Assembly: GCA_003160755.1 (NCBI GenBank)
Contig: QEXZ01000098.1
Coordinates: 1 to 6,123, forward strand
DNA length: 6,123 bases
Direction of reading: 5' to 3'
Source: Methanomicrobiales archaeon
GTDB taxonomy: Archaea > Halobacteriota > Syntropharchaeia > Alkanophagales > Methanospirareceae
Part shown: positions 4,687 through 6,123 of the stretch, piece after piece
How the letters are laid out: every line of letters starts with the position of its first letter
Numbering within the stretch: position 1 is the first letter of the stretch
Position numbers and translations under genes: made by a program
The notes under the pieces: model-generated
What the model saw: the letters and a program-made list of their open reading frames with translations, nothing else
What the model was told of the DNA's origin: nothing
Database searches by the model: none

Positions 4687-5925
4687 TTGAATGAGAATTT
4701 TACAATAAATAATATGCAACTCCAAGAAGTATCAGAATGGCTACAGAAGTATAACAGTAAGAATGAATCCTTTGATTTAGAAAAAGAAATAGAGAATACA
4801 ATAAGCCGAAAGATTTTTCTAACAAAAGAAGATTTGATAAAGATAGTAAAATGGAGATTTCCTAAAGGTTTAGAAAAAAATAGAGAAAGGGTAATTAATT
4901 TTCTTGAACAAATGGATGGTTCGGAAATAGAAAAAATTACTCGGGAAGCATTTGAAATTGAAGAAGAAAGTAAAAAAATAAAAAAATTATGTAAAATTAA
5001 AGGTGTAGGTATATCTTTAGCAAGTTGTATTTTAACATTCCACAATCCGGAAAAATATTGTGTTTTTAATACTCATGTATACGATGAAATTTTTAAAATA
5101 GAAACAAGGCCTAATGATATCTTTTCAACTCCAGATCACTGCTTGGAGATGTTAAATGAAATAAGGAAATTTTCTGAAAAATATAATTTGATGGTTAGAG
5201 ATGTGGGAAAAGCTCTGTTCAAAAAAAATTGCGAGGAAAGTAAATCAAACAATACAAGAATAGAAGATATTTCTCAAGATGAGAGGCCTAGAGAAAAATT
5301 AGAAAGAGACGGTCCTGATTCTCTTAGCAATGACGAGTTACTTGCTTTAATAATGAGAACAGGCCATCAAAAAGAAAATGCCATTGCAATGTCAAACAGA
5401 TTAATAAAAGAGTATGGCTTAGATAAACTTTCAGAATGTTCGTTAAAAGAACTTCAAGAAATTAAAGGAATTGGTTTTGCAAAAGCTTGTCAAATTATTG
5501 CCCTATTTGAATTTAATAAGAGGCATGCAATATCAAAAAGAGAGGGAAAGCCAATAAAATGCGCTAAGGATGTATACGAATATGCCCTGCCGTTACTGTT
5601 AGGAAAAGATAAGGAACACTTTATGATTCTCCATCTTGACTCGAAGAACAAGATAATCAAGGATGAAATTATTTCTATCGGAATCCTTAATGCCTCGTTA
5701 GTCCACCCAAGAGAGGTTTTTAAATCAGCGATAAAAGAAAGTGCGAATGCGATTGTTCTGGTGCATAATCATCCGAGCGGAGATGTAGAACCTTCAAAAG
5801 TAGATGAGGATGTTACAAACAGATTAAATGAAACGGGGAAGCTTCTAAAAATTAAGATTGTAGACCACGTCATAATAGGAAAAGACAATTATTATAGTTT
5901 TAGGGATAATCAAAAAATAACTTAA
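4687..5925 (+). CDS. radC: RadC-family (MPN/JAB) protein with extra N-terminal HhH domain
   Basis: The 412 residues fall into two parts. Residues about 190-412 are a complete RadC (UPF0758) protein: ERPREKLERDGPDSLSNDELLALI (199-222), a helix-hairpin-helix with KGIGFAKA (260-267), and the MPN domain with the metal site Glu343, His360, His362, Ser370 and Asp373 (HNHPSGD, then SKVD). Ordinary RadC is about 220-230 residues, so residues 1-185 are an addition. That part contains a second helix-hairpin-helix, KIKGVGISLAS (103-113), followed by VFNTHVYDEI (126-135), an arrangement like HhH-GPD DNA glycosylases but without their Lys and Asp. RadC proteins are common on mobile elements and in restriction loci; their biochemical role is unsettled. 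The gene is A+T-rich, especially its first two thirds. The start is uncertain: TTG at 4687 is the first possible, ATG at 4714 (residue 10) is the alternative, and neither has a Shine-Dalgarno sequence. The stop abuts that of the convergent hsdR. Confidence 0.93.
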   Translation: MNENFTINNMQLQEVSEWLQKYNSKNESFDLEKEIENTISRKIFLTKEDLIKIVKWRFPKGLEKNRERVINFLEQMDGSEIEKITREAFEIEEESKKIKKLCKIKGVGISLASCILTFHNPEKYCVFNTHVYDEIFKIETRPNDIFSTPDHCLEMLNEIRKFSEKYNLMVRDVGKALFKKNCEESKSNNTRIEDISQDERPREKLERDGPDSLSNDELLALIMRTGHQKENAIAMSNRLIKEYGLDKLSECSLKELQEIKGIGFAKACQIIALFEFNKRHAISKREGKPIKCAKDVYEYALPLLLGKDKEHFMILHLDSKNKIIKDEIISIGILNASLVHPREVFKSAIKESANAIVLVHNHPSGDVEPSKVDEDVTNRLNETGKLLKIKIVDHVIIGKDNYYSFRDNQKIT

Positions 5926-6123
5926 TTAAACGGCAGCATCTGTCAAATCCCCACATGTTAGCTTAGCTTGTTTCAATACAAGTTCTGTAGCAACCTTCTG
6001 CTTATCTGGCGGATAACCATACGTTCTAAGCAATCGTTTAATAGAAACCCTTAATTTAGCCTGAATATTCTCCCTTAATGTCCAATCAATGGATATGTTA
6101 TTTTTTATTGTTTTGCTTAATTC
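5926..6123 (-). CDS. hsdR: Type I restriction enzyme R subunit, C-terminal fragment (HsdR)
   Basis: Only the last 65 codons and the TAA stop (5926-5928) are in the window; the gene begins beyond the right edge. The frame is open to the edge. The peptide carries SIDWTLREN, QAKLRV, a basic helix, and TYGYPPDKQKVATELVLKQAK, the pattern at the end of HsdR proteins of the EcoR124-like group, where a helical C-terminal domain docks the motor/nuclease subunit onto the HsdM2-HsdS methylase. HsdR provides ATP-driven DNA translocation and cleavage of unmodified DNA. The motor and nuclease domains, and any hsdM or hsdS, are outside this window, so intactness cannot be judged. The gene converges on the RadC-like gene with no bases between the stop codons. 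Confidence 0.85.
   Translation of the reverse strand, partial: ELSKTIKNNISIDWTLRENIQAKLRVSIKRLLRTYGYPPDKQKVATELVLKQAKLTCGDLTDAAV

Overview
The window looks like a piece of an archaeal chromosome, most likely from a methanogen- or ANME-related euryarchaeote (Halobacteriota). The evidence is a group II chaperonin (thermosome) with a GGM-rich tail, TTTATATA-type TATA boxes, T-rich terminators, a Shine-Dalgarno sequence of the GAGGTGA type, and a DnaK lacking the extra nucleotide-binding-domain segment of the E. coli protein. The lineage is inferred from the look of the proteins; no marker here fixes it.

Layout, left to right. Positions 1-228 hold no gene: two A/T-rich hairpins, a 10-bp tandem repeat, and a promoter with two identical TATA boxes and a possible heat-shock operator. 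The thermosome subunit follows (229-1881, +), then a T-rich terminator whose end supplies the TATA box of dnaK (1982-3904, +). Forty bases after dnaK comes a type II toxin-antitoxin pair: an AbrB-type antitoxin (3945-4214, +) overlapped by a PIN-domain VapC-type RNase (4207-4590, +). A 96-bp spacer holds an orphan ribosome-binding leader and a pyrimidine tract. The last part is a RadC-family protein with an extra N-terminal helix-hairpin-helix domain (4687-5925, +) and, convergent to it, the C-terminal end of a type I restriction subunit HsdR (5926-6123, -, cut by the window edge).

The left two thirds is a protein-folding block: the thermosome and DnaK are two ATP-driven chaperone systems, each with its own promoter. 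The grpE and dnaJ partners of dnaK are not next to it. The toxin-antitoxin pair has no clear promoter of its own and may be read from the dnaK transcript.

The right third differs in origin. Sample 60-base lines count 55-62% G+C in the chaperone genes but 22-27% in the first two thirds of the RadC-like gene. That, the type I restriction gene and the TA pair suggest the edge of a defence or mobile island that begins around 4635. The most unusual gene is the RadC-like fusion. Its extra domain resembles the HhH-GPD base-excision glycosylase fold, but the positions expected for the catalytic Lys and Asp appear to be Ser and Asn.
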